64,000 nucleotides of DNA from Branchinecta lynchi (GCA_023053575.1 JAKZAP010000010.1:11369225-11433224), one strand, 5' to 3'. Positions 26,501 through 34,094 are shown, counted from the stretch's first letter. Numbers and translations: made by a program. Notes: generated from the letters alone by a model not told the origin.

Positions 26501-28763
26501 TCTGTAGAACAAGAATAACCTTGTACGTCAAAACAAAATGGTTTGAAAAATAAATAAAACAACGGTTAATGCAAACAACACTGCTTTGTTATAATTAGAT
26601 ACGAAATATGGTTCAGAGGATTTTAAAAAACGCTGAGAAGACTTGAAATCGGGTTCTCTAAGGAGTTATTTCCGCGCTACTTTTCTTGCTTGCCGCGTGT
26701 CGACGGATTTTTCACGAGATGGCAAATGCTGGCTCTCTCTTGAGGCGTTTTTCCGCGACACAATTGTGCGCTACACACTTCTGCGTGTTTGTCGCGGAAA
26801 CACGATTGTGTGCCACACAGTCGAGCCACAAGTTGAAACTCGTGGAAACGCCATTTTGTCTATTTTTTGGGCGGTAATTTCGAATGTCTTAAAATAAAAA
26901 TAAAGTTCATATAATATCCCAATAAATAGAACTCCAGTCTTTCGTCCTTAAAATTCCGTACTAAGAGGACCCTCAGTTTTATGTATACTTGCTTGAGAAA
27001 CGTCTTAAATTTTATTGTTTTGACATTATTTTGCTGCTAAATTTGAATTTCCCGCCAGAATCGAGCCACGAAATCTACAATCACCTCGGCACTTGTTTGT
27101 CGAATTCGAGCCACAAAGATCTTGTCGGTCGCGGAAACACACTTGTGGGCCGCACGAAAGGCCGCGGAAATAGCCTTTTTGAGCCACAATTTGCCCACAA
27201 ACTTTTTGTGGGAGCACGGAAAAACGCCTTTAGAAAGTACAGCAGATTAACGAGCAACACGTCTCTCTCAGTTTCATACAAAACATCGACAATCGATGAC
27301 GATGGATTTAAGTGCAATAATAGATCATCAGTGTAAAGTCCAGCTTCGTATTTTTTTTCTTTTTTATAGGATTCCATTCGGGAGAAATGTGAAAGGAAAA
27401 TCCTTGAAAGACACTGCACTTCCGTCCTTCAGAGCCGAAAGCGAAAAGATCTCGCAGCTGAAGACAAGCTGACCGCACTCTTGATGTCCGACTATCTGAC
27501 AACGCTGACGAAATGCTCAAAAGAAGCTCAAGCCACGTACGCCTTGCTCGGTGAAGAACTCTCGTCCTCAACAAGAAGGGAGCGATGCCGATTTGACCAA
27601 GATGATATCCTTTTATTCTTTAAGCTGAAAACCGTTCGTTTCTATATGAGCGTAAAAACGAGGCAGATTGTTCGAACCGTTTCTGGATAGGAGGAATCCG
27701 GTTTTGCCATGGGTGTTCCAGTTCATCTTCCAGAAAAAAGGTGCAGATGAGCTTATGCCCGGTGCTTGAAAAGATGGATCCTAGGGTCGTCAAGGGTGTC
27801 TATTCTGTATCCACCCCTTAAACCCGAGATATTTTTGGCACATTATCGGACATTGCCAATTAGTTATTTTTCCGAAATTGTATTTCCGACCGAATTAAAG
27901 ATGCATAAGTTTACTTGAACAAACATATAATGCACATCATCCCATTTCTCTCAAGTAGTTAAGTTCTGCTAATCTTCGCTGACTCTTCTAAAAGTGGAGA
28001 TTAAAGTAAGATCCACCACGAGAAAATGTTTGTCTTTGTTCAACAACATCCAAATCTGGCGTCTAAAAAGGTACTGGAACAAGAATGAGTTGAATGAGCG
28101 ATTTCCGCAAAGTAAAAGTAAAAGTAGAGTTAATGGCTCTGTTCGAAAACAATATAACAAACTTTCTAGGCGCCTGTGGTACGTTCTGTGACAGAATCCA
28201 TAAGTCAAGAAAAACAAAATCTTGAAGAAGACCATTTAAATATTTTCGTCTTGTCAATCAATCATCGTATTTATTCCTAAATATCTGTTTCACAACATGA
28301 TAACATAGGACTGTCAAGTTAGACCAAATACAATTGATCTATACAGTGCATTTTGAAACTTGTATGACTTTTTTTTAATAGAATAGTAATTTTATTTGCT
28401 CACACTTTCACGGTTACAAAACCAAAATTGGTGAGTATTGTCATGCAATACCTTTGTAACAAAATTAAACGGTAAAAGCCACGATTAAGCCAAGGAAATG
28501 CGGATGCTACCACAATACCGGGTTCGAAGCAGTTTTGAGAAGCAGGGTTAGTAAACCAGTTGGTAATGTTTTGTGGATTGCATCGCTATTTCCTTAACTC
28601 CTGTGCACATATTTCATTCACCAAGCCGTCACAAGGTGGATGTTTGCAAGGGCACAACTTCCAGCGATGTATGCAGTCCTTCCGGCTATGTTACGACCGA
28701 CCCATAAGATTCTGTTTGTGGTGTAAAGCCGCTTACAGAAAGGATAGTGGTGAGTTCCCTTAG
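2441..28763 (+). CDS. GTF3C4: GTF3C4-like gene, TFIIIC 90-kDa subunit (partial, multi-exon)
   Basis: TFIIIC90 is a subunit of TFIIIC, which recognises internal promoters of tRNA genes and recruits TFIIIB and RNA polymerase III in the nucleus. The exons 2441-2546, 5715-5886, 8620-8831, 13786-13980, 16764-17051, 18445-18631, 21017-21166, 24489-24648 and 27370 onward join without phase conflict. The joined protein follows human GTF3C4 in order: an ELICDVH-like strand, a FMLDR motif, SSVDWSPPFFG, a propeller strand with ILWQVEL, and an end with a zinc-binding GHxFxRC motif. Family knowledge: a beta-propeller N-terminal region and a C-terminal zinc finger. About 490 residues come from the first eight exons; the human protein is about 820. 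The start codon lies outside the window, and the exon with the first CxxC of the finger was not found between 27.7 and 28.6 kb. Assignment rests on remembered alignment, not a search. Confidence 0.85.
3125..3335. repeat. Foldback family B, copy 1
   Basis: Near-perfect arms (about 3148-3205 and 3278-3332) contain ACGTCAGCTACGATTCTTCAT and its reverse complement. Between them lies the family signature CCTTGCCAAGAAGGGCCGAA. Related copies occur at 14757-14965, 19005-19405, 23420-23640 and 29695-30295, with fragments near 53.6, 59.25 and 60.6 kb. Confidence 0.8.
3548..3620. repeat. 16-bp tandem repeat GAAGAGATTCGAATCC
   Basis: About four head-to-tail copies. The GATTCGAATCCGG core recurs in looser form at 7560-7680, 8240-8340 and 14675-14730, so it is a dispersed simple-sequence motif and not a single local array. 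Confidence 0.85.
4100..4275 (+). mobile_element. LINE or SINE 3' end with (TTTGAA)n tail
   Basis: TGACGATCCACCACTATTTT and the following sequence end in AATTTGAATTTGAATTGAA. The same 3' terminus is present inverted at about 46775-46910. No coding part remains, so this is a strongly 5'-truncated copy. Confidence 0.7.
4960..5340 (-). mobile_element. Retroelement remnants ending in (ATC)n
   Basis: The minus strand reads through degenerate coding-like sequence (DIAVCRGNELL) related to plus-strand 31735-31960. The adjoining piece at 5136-5340 ends in an ATC microsatellite at 5136-5151, as expected of a LINE 3' tail. The two pieces may be separate insertions. Confidence 0.45.
5715..5886 (+). CDS. 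GTF3C4: GTF3C4 exon b
   Basis: The acceptor GTGTTCCGTTTCAG and donor GAAAG|GTAAGA keep frame with the exons on both sides. It encodes FEIMLDRSITP and SSVDWSPPFFGPR, aligned with the FMLDRVFNP and YTSWSPMG segments of human GTF3C4. Two nucleotides remain at the donor and make AGG (Arg) with the next exon. Confidence 0.85.
5887..8619 (+). other. Intron with tandem repeats and a LINE tail
   Basis: It contains a three-unit degenerate tandem repeat (6498-6685), dispersed GATTCGAATCCGG motifs near 7560-7680 and 8240-8340, and a minus-strand retroelement 3' end with (ATAGA)n at 7829-7850. Nothing coding was recognised. Confidence 0.55.
6498..6685. repeat. Degenerate tandem repeat, about 60-70 bp unit
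   Basis: Roughly three units of CCTTAATCGTGGT followed by a segment ending GTGTACACATTTAG. Units differ by substitutions and small indels. Confidence 0.6.
8620..8831 (+). CDS. GTF3C4: GTF3C4 exon c
   Basis: The acceptor is TTTTTCTGTTTCAG and the donor ATCG|GTAAGA. It encodes HALATLSVDYYARIYSL and then a segment with DLTKALYDYY, matching the human LLAALTMDNRLTI...VDLTEIYGE stretch. Incoming and outgoing phases fit exons b and d. A MITE begins 39 bp after the donor. Confidence 0.88.
8870..9139. mobile_element. MITE family H, left part, split by a LINE
   Basis: It begins GAGCGTGTTCCACCCTTC and runs to GCGTAGTAACT, where the LINE tail starts. The missing right end (ACTACGGTAAATAGGGTGGA and following bases) resumes at 12176-12205. 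An uninterrupted copy lies inverted at 55563-55870. Confidence 0.85.
9140..12175 (-). mobile_element. Non-LTR retrotransposon (LINE), 5'-truncated, one internal stop
   Basis: On the minus strand a single reading frame runs from about 12175 to 9511, broken only by a TGA near 10298-10300 where TGG (Trp) would be expected. It has the end of an APE endonuclease domain (GDFNIDL; SDHSLLI) and reverse transcriptase motifs: NYRPISILSSFSK, FLDIQKAFDT (motif A), GIPQGSVLGPLLFLIYVNDL (motif B) and FADD in place of YADD (motif C). These fit the Jockey/CR1/L2 group, but the clade is not resolved. The N-terminal endonuclease is missing, the usual result of incomplete reverse transcription. The 3' end is A-rich followed by (CTTGAA)n. 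Boundaries are set by the split MITE and a 4-bp AACT duplication. Confidence 0.92.
9511..12175 (-). pseudogene. LINE ORF2 (endonuclease end plus reverse transcriptase) with premature stop
   Basis: About 888 codons in one frame. The TGA near 10300 falls after the FADD motif and before the thumb-like region containing YLGVVFDENLSWK. A protein made from it would lose the C-terminal third. The reading frame is otherwise intact, suggesting a young insertion. Confidence 0.85.
12176..12205. mobile_element. MITE family H, right part
   Basis: This completes the element started at 8870; the sequence across the joined halves matches 55563-55870. The right end GGGTGGAACACACTC is the inverted counterpart of the left terminal GAGCGTGTTCCACCC. 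Confidence 0.8.
12206..13785 (+). other. Rest of intron c-d
   Basis: It contains a short foldback at about 12530-12680, with TTGTCGTTTTTTCAG facing CTGAGAAAACGACAA, and poly-T and G-rich runs near 13430 and 13700. Nothing else was recognised. Confidence 0.45.
13786..13980 (+). CDS. GTF3C4: GTF3C4 exon d
   Basis: The acceptor is CTTCTTTTACAG and the donor GAAGAGA|GTAAGT. It encodes a blade with LLTLQKDGFMILWQVEL and TGVAGPVSFDVVE, matching the human AVLFENGNIAVWQFQL and ESGITSPSVLFW stretch. Phases match exons c and e. Confidence 0.9.
14092..14170. repeat. Cluster of GGATCC palindromes
   Basis: Five GGATCC hexamers occur within about 75 bp, three of them inside the 10-mer AAGGATCCTT. It sits just upstream of a MITE. 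Confidence 0.8.
14203..14370. mobile_element. MITE family C, copy 2
   Basis: It starts ACTGTAAAAAGTTTTTCCG and ends CGGAGAAACTTTTTACAGT. The halves are mutually inverted, with GTTAACTGTAGTATTTTCTA on the left and GCAAAAACTGCAGTTAAC on the right. Confidence 0.85.
14757..14965. repeat. Foldback family B, copy 2
   Basis: GGATACGTCAGCTACGATG on the left faces GCTGACGTATCCGTTTT on the right, with CCTTCTTGTCAAGGGTC between them, as in the other family B copies. Confidence 0.75.
16336..16745. mobile_element. MITE family D, copy 1
   Basis: About 410 bp, matching 58817-59220 throughout. The ends are inverted: TTCTCGCCGTTCC on the left and GGAACGGCGAGAGTACGCCT on the right. Shared interior marks include CAGTTTTTGCTGATGTTGGT. 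The right end stops 18 bp before the next exon. Confidence 0.88.
16764..17051 (+). CDS. GTF3C4: GTF3C4 exon e
   Basis: The acceptor is CTGTTTCTTACAG and the donor TATCAG|GTAAGA. It encodes VLMTVSSRSGTISLHIL and ends DVRTGHAAEPVPISG, matching the human GLIVGSAFGPIKILPV and following blades. Phases fit exons d and f. Most of it is duplicated directly downstream (17138-17401). Confidence 0.88.
16788..17128 (+). repeat. 341-bp tandem duplication, unit 1
   Basis: It covers exon e from base 25 onward, its donor and the first 77 intronic bases. It is identical by eye to 17138-17478, with a 9-bp filler (GGAATGGAA) between the units. Confidence 0.92.
17057..17805 (+). mobile_element. LINE 3' fragment with C-terminal zinc knuckle and (ATT)n tail
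   Basis: Beyond the duplicated part, 17408-17590 encodes LLLHGRKKVFDRNKENPDGE followed by a CPLCG...HFLSRY knuckle, the C-terminal cysteine/histidine motif of many LINE ORF2 proteins. It is related to minus-strand 43586-43882. The 3' UTR has TATATGGCCCTCGGGCT and ends in ATT repeats (17760-17803). The fragment starts within a few bases of the exon e donor and lies in the exon's frame. Confidence 0.8.
17138..17478 (+). pseudogene. GTF3C4: Duplicated partial copy of GTF3C4 exon e, unit 2
   Basis: This copy lacks the true acceptor and the first 24 exon bases, but keeps the coding sequence and the donor at 17401/17402. The CTCGCAG at its start could act as a weak acceptor. Inclusion of both copies would repeat about 87 residues of the propeller, so it is probably skipped. 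Confidence 0.75.
17806..18444 (+). other. Rest of intron e-f
   Basis: No recognisable gene or named repeat. A short (ACTT)n run lies just before the next acceptor at about 18420-18438. Confidence 0.5.
18445..18631 (+). CDS. GTF3C4: GTF3C4 exon f
   Basis: The acceptor is TTACTGTTGCAG and the donor GACAA|GTAAGT. It encodes IQPYTDGSVLYVSELFGTK and SCRGISKSPHNDTLLCTLD, matching the human NGTVYTCSSDGKV and HGIAVSPCGAYLAIITT propeller strands. Phases fit exons e and g. Confidence 0.88.
18765..19870 (+). repeat. Interspersed repeat family G, copy 1
   Basis: GGGTCAAAGTACAGGTCAAG and the CCGGAATCCGGC motifs match copies at 52779-53830 (direct) and about 59610-61143 (inverted). The right end carries GGGATCCCATCGAACC. 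It is interrupted by foldback B copy 3. Confidence 0.65.
19005..19405. repeat. Foldback family B, copy 3
   Basis: GTCAGCTACATTTTAGAGCT faces CTGAAATATAGCTGACTTAT across about 370 bp, with GGCAAGGGTTCCTCTTCAG on the left arm and CTGAAGAGCTTGCC on the right. It probably inserted into family G. Confidence 0.75.
21017..21166 (+). CDS. GTF3C4: GTF3C4 exon g, GC-AG donor
   Basis: The acceptor is GAATTTGCAG and the donor TTTAG|GCAAGT, a GC 5' splice site. It encodes VPYDHLTLRDPARISFYVMK and ends LRFKGDLLEVF, which aligns with the region after the last propeller blade in human GTF3C4. Phase with exon h is exact when the GC donor is used (AG plus G gives Arg). No GT donor near the frame end gives this join. 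Confidence 0.82.
21735..23060 (+). repeat. Family E tandem array, about 430-bp unit, three units
   Basis: Marker ACTTTTGAACGGGGA recurs at about 21855, 22285 and 22714. Units share AATGAAACTTGATATTTGGA and CGGAATTCCGGTGATCCCGA-like segments plus G-rich GGGGGGAGTTGG boxes. A diverged inverted relative occupies about 34700-35810. Confidence 0.85.
23420..23640. repeat. Foldback family B, copy 4
   Basis: ATAAAACGGATATGTCAGCT on the left faces TACCGTTTTATGCC on the right, with GGCCCTTCTTGACAAGGGTC internally and CAGCTTGGGCTCAAGGAATA at the end. Confidence 0.75.
24489..24648 (+). CDS. GTF3C4: GTF3C4 exon h
   Basis: The acceptor is TTGTTTTTTAG and the donor AACTTC|GTAAGT. It encodes CLVRQNTLSSVSFFNEDD and NLNHYRIIRWLAMADY, which may match the human NLFKQVDLIDLVRWKIL helix. 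The exon keeps phase with both neighbours, which is the main support. Confidence 0.7.
25020..25192. mobile_element. MITE family C, copy 3 (complete)
   Basis: It begins CACTGTAAAA and ends TTTTTACAGTG, flanked by TA on both sides. That fits a TA target duplication of the Tc1/mariner type. It contains an A run of about 19 near the left end. Confidence 0.85.
25640..25705 (+). mobile_element. Retroelement 3' tail ending (ATTGA)n
   Basis: GAATGTTCGGCTTC followed by GAATTGAATTGAAC resembles 35275-35335, where AATGTTCGGCTTC is followed by AAATTGAATTGAATTGAAC. Both look like severely truncated copies of one LINE or SINE family. Confidence 0.55.
26650..27235 (+). repeat. Interspersed repeat family F, copy 1
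   Basis: GTCGCGGAAACAC, GCCACACAGTCGAGCCACAA and CGAGCCACAAAG match an inverted copy at about 34095-34600. GCCACAA/TTGTGGC-type motifs recur in both orientations, giving imperfect foldback structure. Confidence 0.75.
27370..27690 (+). CDS. GTF3C4: GTF3C4 exon i (3' boundary uncertain)
   Basis: The acceptor is TTTTTTATAG. The frame entered in phase 0 from exon h runs open for 106 codons to TAG at 27688-27690. It encodes REKCERKILERHC and later ILLFFKLKTVRFYMS, resembling the human TYFWRFKLFLLRILYQS helix. The finger exon lies beyond, so an internal donor is likely; the best candidate is AGC|GTAAAA near 27653, which is weak. The stop-terminated end is therefore a maximum. Confidence 0.65.
   Translation, partial: DSIREKCERKILERHCTSVLQSRKRKDLAAEDKLTALLMSDYLTTLTKCSKEAQATYALLGEELSSSTRRERCRFDQDDILLFFKLKTVRFYMSVKTRQIVRTVSG
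27691..28595 (+). other. Unresolved stretch that should contain a GTF3C4 exon
   Basis: Family structure predicts one more block with the first CxxC of the zinc finger between the helical region and the GH-RC motif. I could not pick it out. An acceptor-like CAAACTTTCTAG at about 28160-28171 opens a frame containing VTESISQEKQNLEEDHLNIF that ends at a stop, but no CxxC is in it. Confidence 0.4.
28596..28763 (+). CDS. GTF3C4: GTF3C4 terminal zinc-finger exon
   Basis: It encodes GCLQGHNFQRCMQSFRLC and then RFCLWCKAAYRKDSG. This is the C-x2-GH-x3-RC...CxxC pattern of the C-terminal TFIIIC zinc finger (human CSNGHIWLRC...). An acceptor CCGTCACAAG precedes 28596; the exact start is uncertain. The frame ends at TAG 28761-28763, so this may be the last exon. 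A good donor-like site (GTG|GTGAGT at 28748/28749) leaves open a further exon not recognised here. Confidence 0.75.
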   Translation, partial: NSCAHISFTKPSQGGCLQGHNFQRCMQSFRLCYDRPIRFCLWCKAAYRKDSGEFP

Positions 28764-29694
28764 CTACGGACTATCATTCTTTAGAATATTCTGATTGGTC
28801 GTTTTCTGACCATCACTGAAACCATCAATATCTTCAGTAATAATGGTGCCCGATGGTACCAAGCAAGTAGTATTGGATAATAGGCGTTTAGGCTCAGTTT
28901 TATTTCCGACATGGAGGTATCTTCCCTGGACGGTTACTCGATACAGTTCTGCGAAAAAGATTATTAAGCCTTTCGAAGTCCAGCTTAGTCATACGCCTAA
29001 CAACTTATTTTCCTTTCCACTGAAACAGCAGAGGGGTATGACAAGGTGTCATCTAGTGAACAAAATTATTCAGCCAAGACTATCTTATGATACCAGGTGC
29101 CACCCTGTGTAATACAGTTACACATTCGCGTTTGAAGTGCTGAAGGGGGTTTAAGGATGGAGGTTTTAAAATTTTAAAAAATTAGAAAGAGTTATTTGAA
29201 AGTCGTTAATACTTTATTTTGTGTAGTCAGAGACGAATCATTTTATGTGGGTGAAATAAAAAAAAAAAGCGCTTGACTTATACAAGGGTGATAGATTGTG
29301 AAGATTGTAGGGTAATGGAGGACGAACGTTGGGTGGTAGATGGGTGAGCCTATCACAACCTTTTCCCATCTAAATGGGATTTTACTAACCTAGACCCTTG
29401 CCTCCACCTCCTCCACTGGTTCAAGTATGTTTCTTAGGTTTAGACTTTTCTAGAACGTACTTCTCCTGGTTCAAGACAGGCATGCGATCCTTTACAGGGC
29501 TAGTTTATCTAGAATTTCGACTGCTTCGACCACGTGGGCAGAAATCAGTAAACGAACGAGATATTCTGCGAGTTTAGGACGATTTTGGGTCAGATTCTGA
29601 GCCAAGAGATTCAAGTCACTGAAAAAATCCTTCCCCAGGCCACTCAATGATAAGTTTCAAACCTGTTTAAGGCTACTGTAGCCATATGCCTACG
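28764..29694. other. Intergenic, nothing recognised
   Basis: Presumed 3' flank of the GTF3C4-like gene. An AATAAA occurs near 29254 in an A-rich run, but nothing ties it to the gene. Short open frames show no family resemblance. Confidence 0.4.
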
Positions 29695-30295
29695 TATTTA
29701 GCAATACAAAACCTGTACGTCAGCTACATTTTATTCGAGCTATATTTCGGCCCTTCTTGGCAAGGGTCCTTTTCAGGCTGAAGCCACTCATGCTGGAAAG
29801 TGAACTTGTGGAAAAACAACTTAAGATTCTACAATCAGTATCTGATTTGGTGAATTTCTTCCTGAAAATTGCTTGGAGTTAAAGCTGAGACGGCTGCTGT
29901 TTTTGGTGCTCAGTTGTGCACTGTAAAAAGTTTCTCCGAATAAGGATGCAGTATTTGCTACTGGGAGTAATCTTATCTCTATTGGGATAAAATTAATCCG
30001 AATTAGGGACAATCTTATCTCAATAAAGACAAGATTAATCCCAGTAGTAAATACTGCAAGATTTTTTTTTACAGTGTGTCGTTGAGATGGTAGAAATTTT
30101 TCTGCATTTTGGTTTTTGAGTCACCTGTCTCTTGTTCTTTTTTCCAAGTTCATTTTCCATCTTAAGCGGCTTGAGCCTGTAGAGGGCCGTTGCCAAGAAA
30201 GGCCGAAATATAGCTATAATAAAATGCAGCTGACGCATTCGTTTTGTGTTGTCAAATATGATTCGCAGTCAGCTTGGGCTGAAGGAATATTCATA
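29695..30295. repeat. Foldback family B, copy 5, interrupted by MITE C
   Basis: The left arm carries ACGTCAGCTACATTTTATTC, ATATTTCGGCCCTTCTTGGC and GGCTGAAGCC. The right arm carries the inverted set GGCTTGAGCC, GGCCGAAATATAGCT and AAAATGCAGCTGACGCATTC. The arms are about 120 bp each. A complete family C MITE sits between them. Confidence 0.85.
29919..30076. mobile_element. MITE family C, copy 4, nested in foldback B
   Basis: It begins CACTGTAAAAAGTTTCTCCG and ends TTTTTTTACAGTG. The flanks are TG on both sides, so the two-base duplication here differs from the TA of copy 3. The arms carry GCAGTATTTGCTACTGGGA and its inverse. Confidence 0.88.
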
Positions 30296-31361
30296 TGCCT
30301 ACAGCTGAAAACGTCATGAAAGGTCAAAATCTGAAAAAAATCCTTGGGCATCGCATTAGCATGAATGACAAACTCTAGTATTTTCAGTTTTTTCTGGCAA
30401 AGGAAAATAACGGGACATTGAAAGGATTAAAGTCCTGTTAGTGTAAAGACTGAACTTATATAGCGGACTTGCTATAACCATGGCAGATAAACCGGAAATA
30501 ATTTTTAAAGTAACCATTTTGTTTTTCAGTTAACTGCTTTCAGTGTATTGATTAGAGTTTCTCAGATTTTCTTAAGAGCAGAAGTAAGATTTGAGCTTGG
30601 TTGAGAGAGAAATGCAATACTTCTCGTAGTACCCTAGTTGATAGGCCGTTCTGGGAAACGATAAAGGAACACCTTGTTGCATCCCAGTTCCCTGCATAGA
30701 CTATGTTATGTTAACCTACTATAGTCTTGTCAAATCGCTTTTAACTTTTTTCCTTGTTCTAGTTTTCGACCTGGAATCTACATGCACATTTTGTTTGCTC
30801 CCCCTCCGATTCTCGAACGAGTGAAGTTGCGCTTTTTGTATTTTTCATTTATTTTTATGGTTTCATTAAAGTGATCGGTGATCTCACCATATTCATCATC
30901 ATTCGGACCCTATCTGGGGTCTAGTCAAAGCCCCTCCCCGTCACCCCCCCCCCCCTCACCGGCACACAAAAAGTAGTCGTACAAAATAGCGGGACTTTGA
31001 AGCCAAGCTGACCATTCATTACAAAAGAAACAGAAAACCTTGATTTTGACATTTCAGACGGTTTGCCGGAAGTGCAACCAAAATATCCGAAATTATATTT
31101 ATCCCTCGCACATCATGTTAGAGGGATAGCTAGCTGATCAAAAAACTCCGAAATCACGGTTTTCTATTTCTTTTGAAGCGTCTGACTTATCCATTTAGCG
31201 CGGTCATCTATGATTCGCAGTCACCTTGAGCTAAAACAGTATTATATACCTAAAATACACTGTGTAAAACCAAGAACCAATAAGCCAATAGAACCTCCTT
31301 CTTTGGTCCCCATGCGTCGACTAAGAATACCCCGACAGAACTGAGCACAGCCAGAGCTTTA

Positions 31362-31960
31362 ATTAATTAATTTATTTATTTTTTAACCCGCTAAATGAAC
31401 AAAAGCGGAGTATAAAAAAAAAAAAAAAAAATACACAACAAAAACACTTGATTATTTAAGGAGGCGGACAAACCCATGATGAGCTGGGAGAGCCTTCACT
31501 GTCTGGGGGAGTTTATCAGCAAGCTCAACTAGCTTTCCGGTTATATCTGGAAGCCCGAAAACTGAAATAAGGTTGCGGTTCCGATACCACGGAGGCCCGT
31601 CTACTTCCCTCTTCGCGCAGCGCATATCAGAGGAAAAGACTGTGAATGGCGTGCTTGACCCCCTCTGCAGCGCGGCACATCTGACGTCACAATGGTAGAC
31701 AACCAGTAGGCTTTTACTCTCGACATTTCAAATCCGGTGCTCTACTGCGATATAGCTCTTTGTAGAGGTAATGAAATTGTGATGTTCCGCGTAGCTTGTG
31801 GCTCGTACCCTCCGCTCGTTTGCTTAGGGCAGGGCTCGGGAATCTGTACGACTCCGTATGGTCGTATTACAGAGACAGGGAGAAGAGGTTCTTGTGCTTA
31901 TTTGTTCTTGGTAAAACTTAGCCGTGGCAGAACTTCACTTTGCCTGCCAGATTTTGCGTA
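31362..31960. mobile_element. Retroelement remnants
   Basis: An (AATT)n/(TTTA)n tail at 31362-31384 looks like the 3' end of a minus-strand insertion. Separately, 31735-31960 encodes degenerate LYCDIALCRGNEIV and GRITETGRRGS, related to minus-strand 4960-5140. Confidence 0.4.
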
Positions 31961-32306
31961 ACTTGCAATAACAGGGTGTTTCTGCCGGTTGCTGGATCGA
32001 AAGAATGCGTCGCGTCGTTTTCGGCTTTGATTAGAGAAAAAATTGCTCTGATAGATTGTCGCCGGGCAAAAATGCACCCAACTCCCAAATACTCTTTTCT
32101 TCAGCTCATGTAGTATCTAGCGGAAATTATGTCCCTATATGTACCGTCTTGCGGTCGTCGGCGTCATCCCGCCATACTAGTTTAATCGGGTCCTGTTAGA
32201 TCCTAGTGTAAGGGATCTCAGTAATTCCGTAAAAAACTGAAGTGAAGGTAGCCATAGCACCCAGAGGGAAGAGGAACGGTTACGACGTGAGGCCATGATT
32301 TGGCCT

Positions 32307-32457
32307 CACTAGCCTTGCTACTGGGATTATTCTTGTCTCTGAAAAGACAATCTTATCTCTAATTCCGATTAATTTTATCTCAGTAAAGGTAAGATTAATC
32401 CCAGTAGCAAATACTGCAGTTAACTTCAATCCTTACTCGGAGAAACTTTTTACAGTG
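32307..32457. mobile_element. MITE family C, copy 5 (one end missing)
   Basis: The right end CTCGGAGAAACTTTTTACAGTG is complete. The left end starts inside the arm at TTGCTACTGGGATTATTC, so about 30-40 bp are missing. Confidence 0.82.
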
Positions 32458-34094
32458 TATGTCGGCCTCGAATTGTGAAGTCCATCATCTTCGCTGAAGC
32501 ATTGCTCTAAAAAGCGAATGGCCTGGGAAGCGAAAACGGCGAGTTTGCTTTTCCTGAAGTAAGCTTCGTCATATCGTCAATGAACAGAGGCTTTTGACTA
32601 TCACTAAACTAAAACGAGCCTGTAAGCTCATATGGCACTTCCAAGGGTAGGTATCATGTGTATCGCCCGTCACGGTCGTATTCTTGCCAGACCCCTCCAG
32701 CTCCCCTGAAGCATATGATAGTCCATTCCTTCCAGATAACTCCCCACTAAGGTTGTCACAAAATTTACGAGAACTGCATACTACCCCCACAGTGTCCGAG
32801 TCCGATCTCGACGTGTAACTGAACGTCTAGGAAAACTGTCCTCTGTCAAAAACTATCAGCATCGAGTGGCACACAAATTTTGTCCGGTGTACGTTTAGTT
32901 GCAGATTTTGAGATGGCCGTTTCGTTCGCAAATGATCTTGATTAGTTGATCAGGAAAATCTATCGTGTGGTCGAAGTTTTTGTTTTGTTTTTTTACTGTG
33001 CACTCCCCTTTTACTGCCCTGAAGATGCGCACTTCAAGGGGGCTAAGAGTTTATTTTGGTAAGCAAACCCTTAAAGTTTAACCGAAAAGGGCTAGGATAC
33101 GACAGTCTAGTTACCCATCACGTGTTCGCTTAAATAATCTTGAAAACCCGATGAAAAAGCGTTAGTTTGTTTTTCTGATATTTCCAAATAATCGATTATC
33201 CCATTGTGCTTGCCGCTCTTCCCGTTTTTGTGATATCTCTATGGTGCCTGGAACATTTGGCAACAATAACAGCAGCAAACGAGTAAATACATTGTGTATC
33301 AAATAAACAAAGAAGTGTCTGCAGTCTGCAGTGCCAAAAACTAGGGCTAGAGAGTGATGTGTCTTGTGTAGTGATAGTGCAGTGATTTTCGCGGGCGAAT
33401 TGTGGACGGATTCACCATGGGAAAGCGTCCACATTCCCAACGTCCCTACTGAAGACTACTGTGGACAGAATGAAAATCCCCAATAGGTGTTGTAATAATT
33501 CAATGTATTTGAATCTAAGATGTAAAAATAAGTTGCCTGTTCAGTTAAACTTTAAAGGACCTGTCTTACCTATAAGACTAACGCAACCTACTTCGCGTAA
33601 TCACTCCATTTATTTCTAAGCCCGGAAACCTCAATTTAGTACGGTACATTCTAACCCCTCTGTCAAAACCACGCTGATTTTGTCACTTATGGTGTTTTGC
33701 TACCTTCGATGTGGATCACGCTGTCGACGGTTGTTTTCCATCAGAAAAACGGTTATGTAAATTGTTTCCCTGTTTTGGGGGGTCAACGAGTATCGGAAAA
33801 GGCTTAAAACAGCCAAATCCATGGGTTATTTTTCGAAAGCACAGTCTAGTTTTAAAGTATTCAAATATTTTAAATACTGTAAGTTGAAGAATAAATAGTG
33901 CAAGAGATCCGTTAAGATACAAGCGATCATGAGCCCTTGGGGACATGAAACATTTATTGTTTGGTCCAAAGTACTTGTGCACCTTGCGTTGAAAATGTAC
34001 AGTTTAAGGGTTCTCTGAATTCGTATTTGTAAGCTATACCACAGAGGCACAAATTGTCATGGGCCTTTTGGGATAAGGAAAATGTATCCTGAGG

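Larger units (their letters stand above)
24649..27369 (+). other. Intron with MITE and family F repeat
   Basis: It contains MITE C copy 3 (25020-25192), a short LINE-like tail (25640-25705) and family F (26650-27235). Two short open frames at 25705-25905 and 25963-26232 read like protein in places (PRPPASSLVSPSAERRKANK) but match no family I recognise. Confidence 0.5.
30296..34094. other. Intergenic, sparse repeats
   Basis: It contains retroelement remnants (31362-31960) and MITE C copy 5 (32307-32457). A family B-like piece lies near 31180-31250. No gene was recognised in the rest. Confidence 0.5.

Noticed and set aside
28843..29112. 89-residue plus-strand open frame after the GTF3C4 finger exon
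   Set aside because: Considered as a final GTF3C4 exon because it ends near RCHPV, but no acceptor with matching phase and no CxxC was found.
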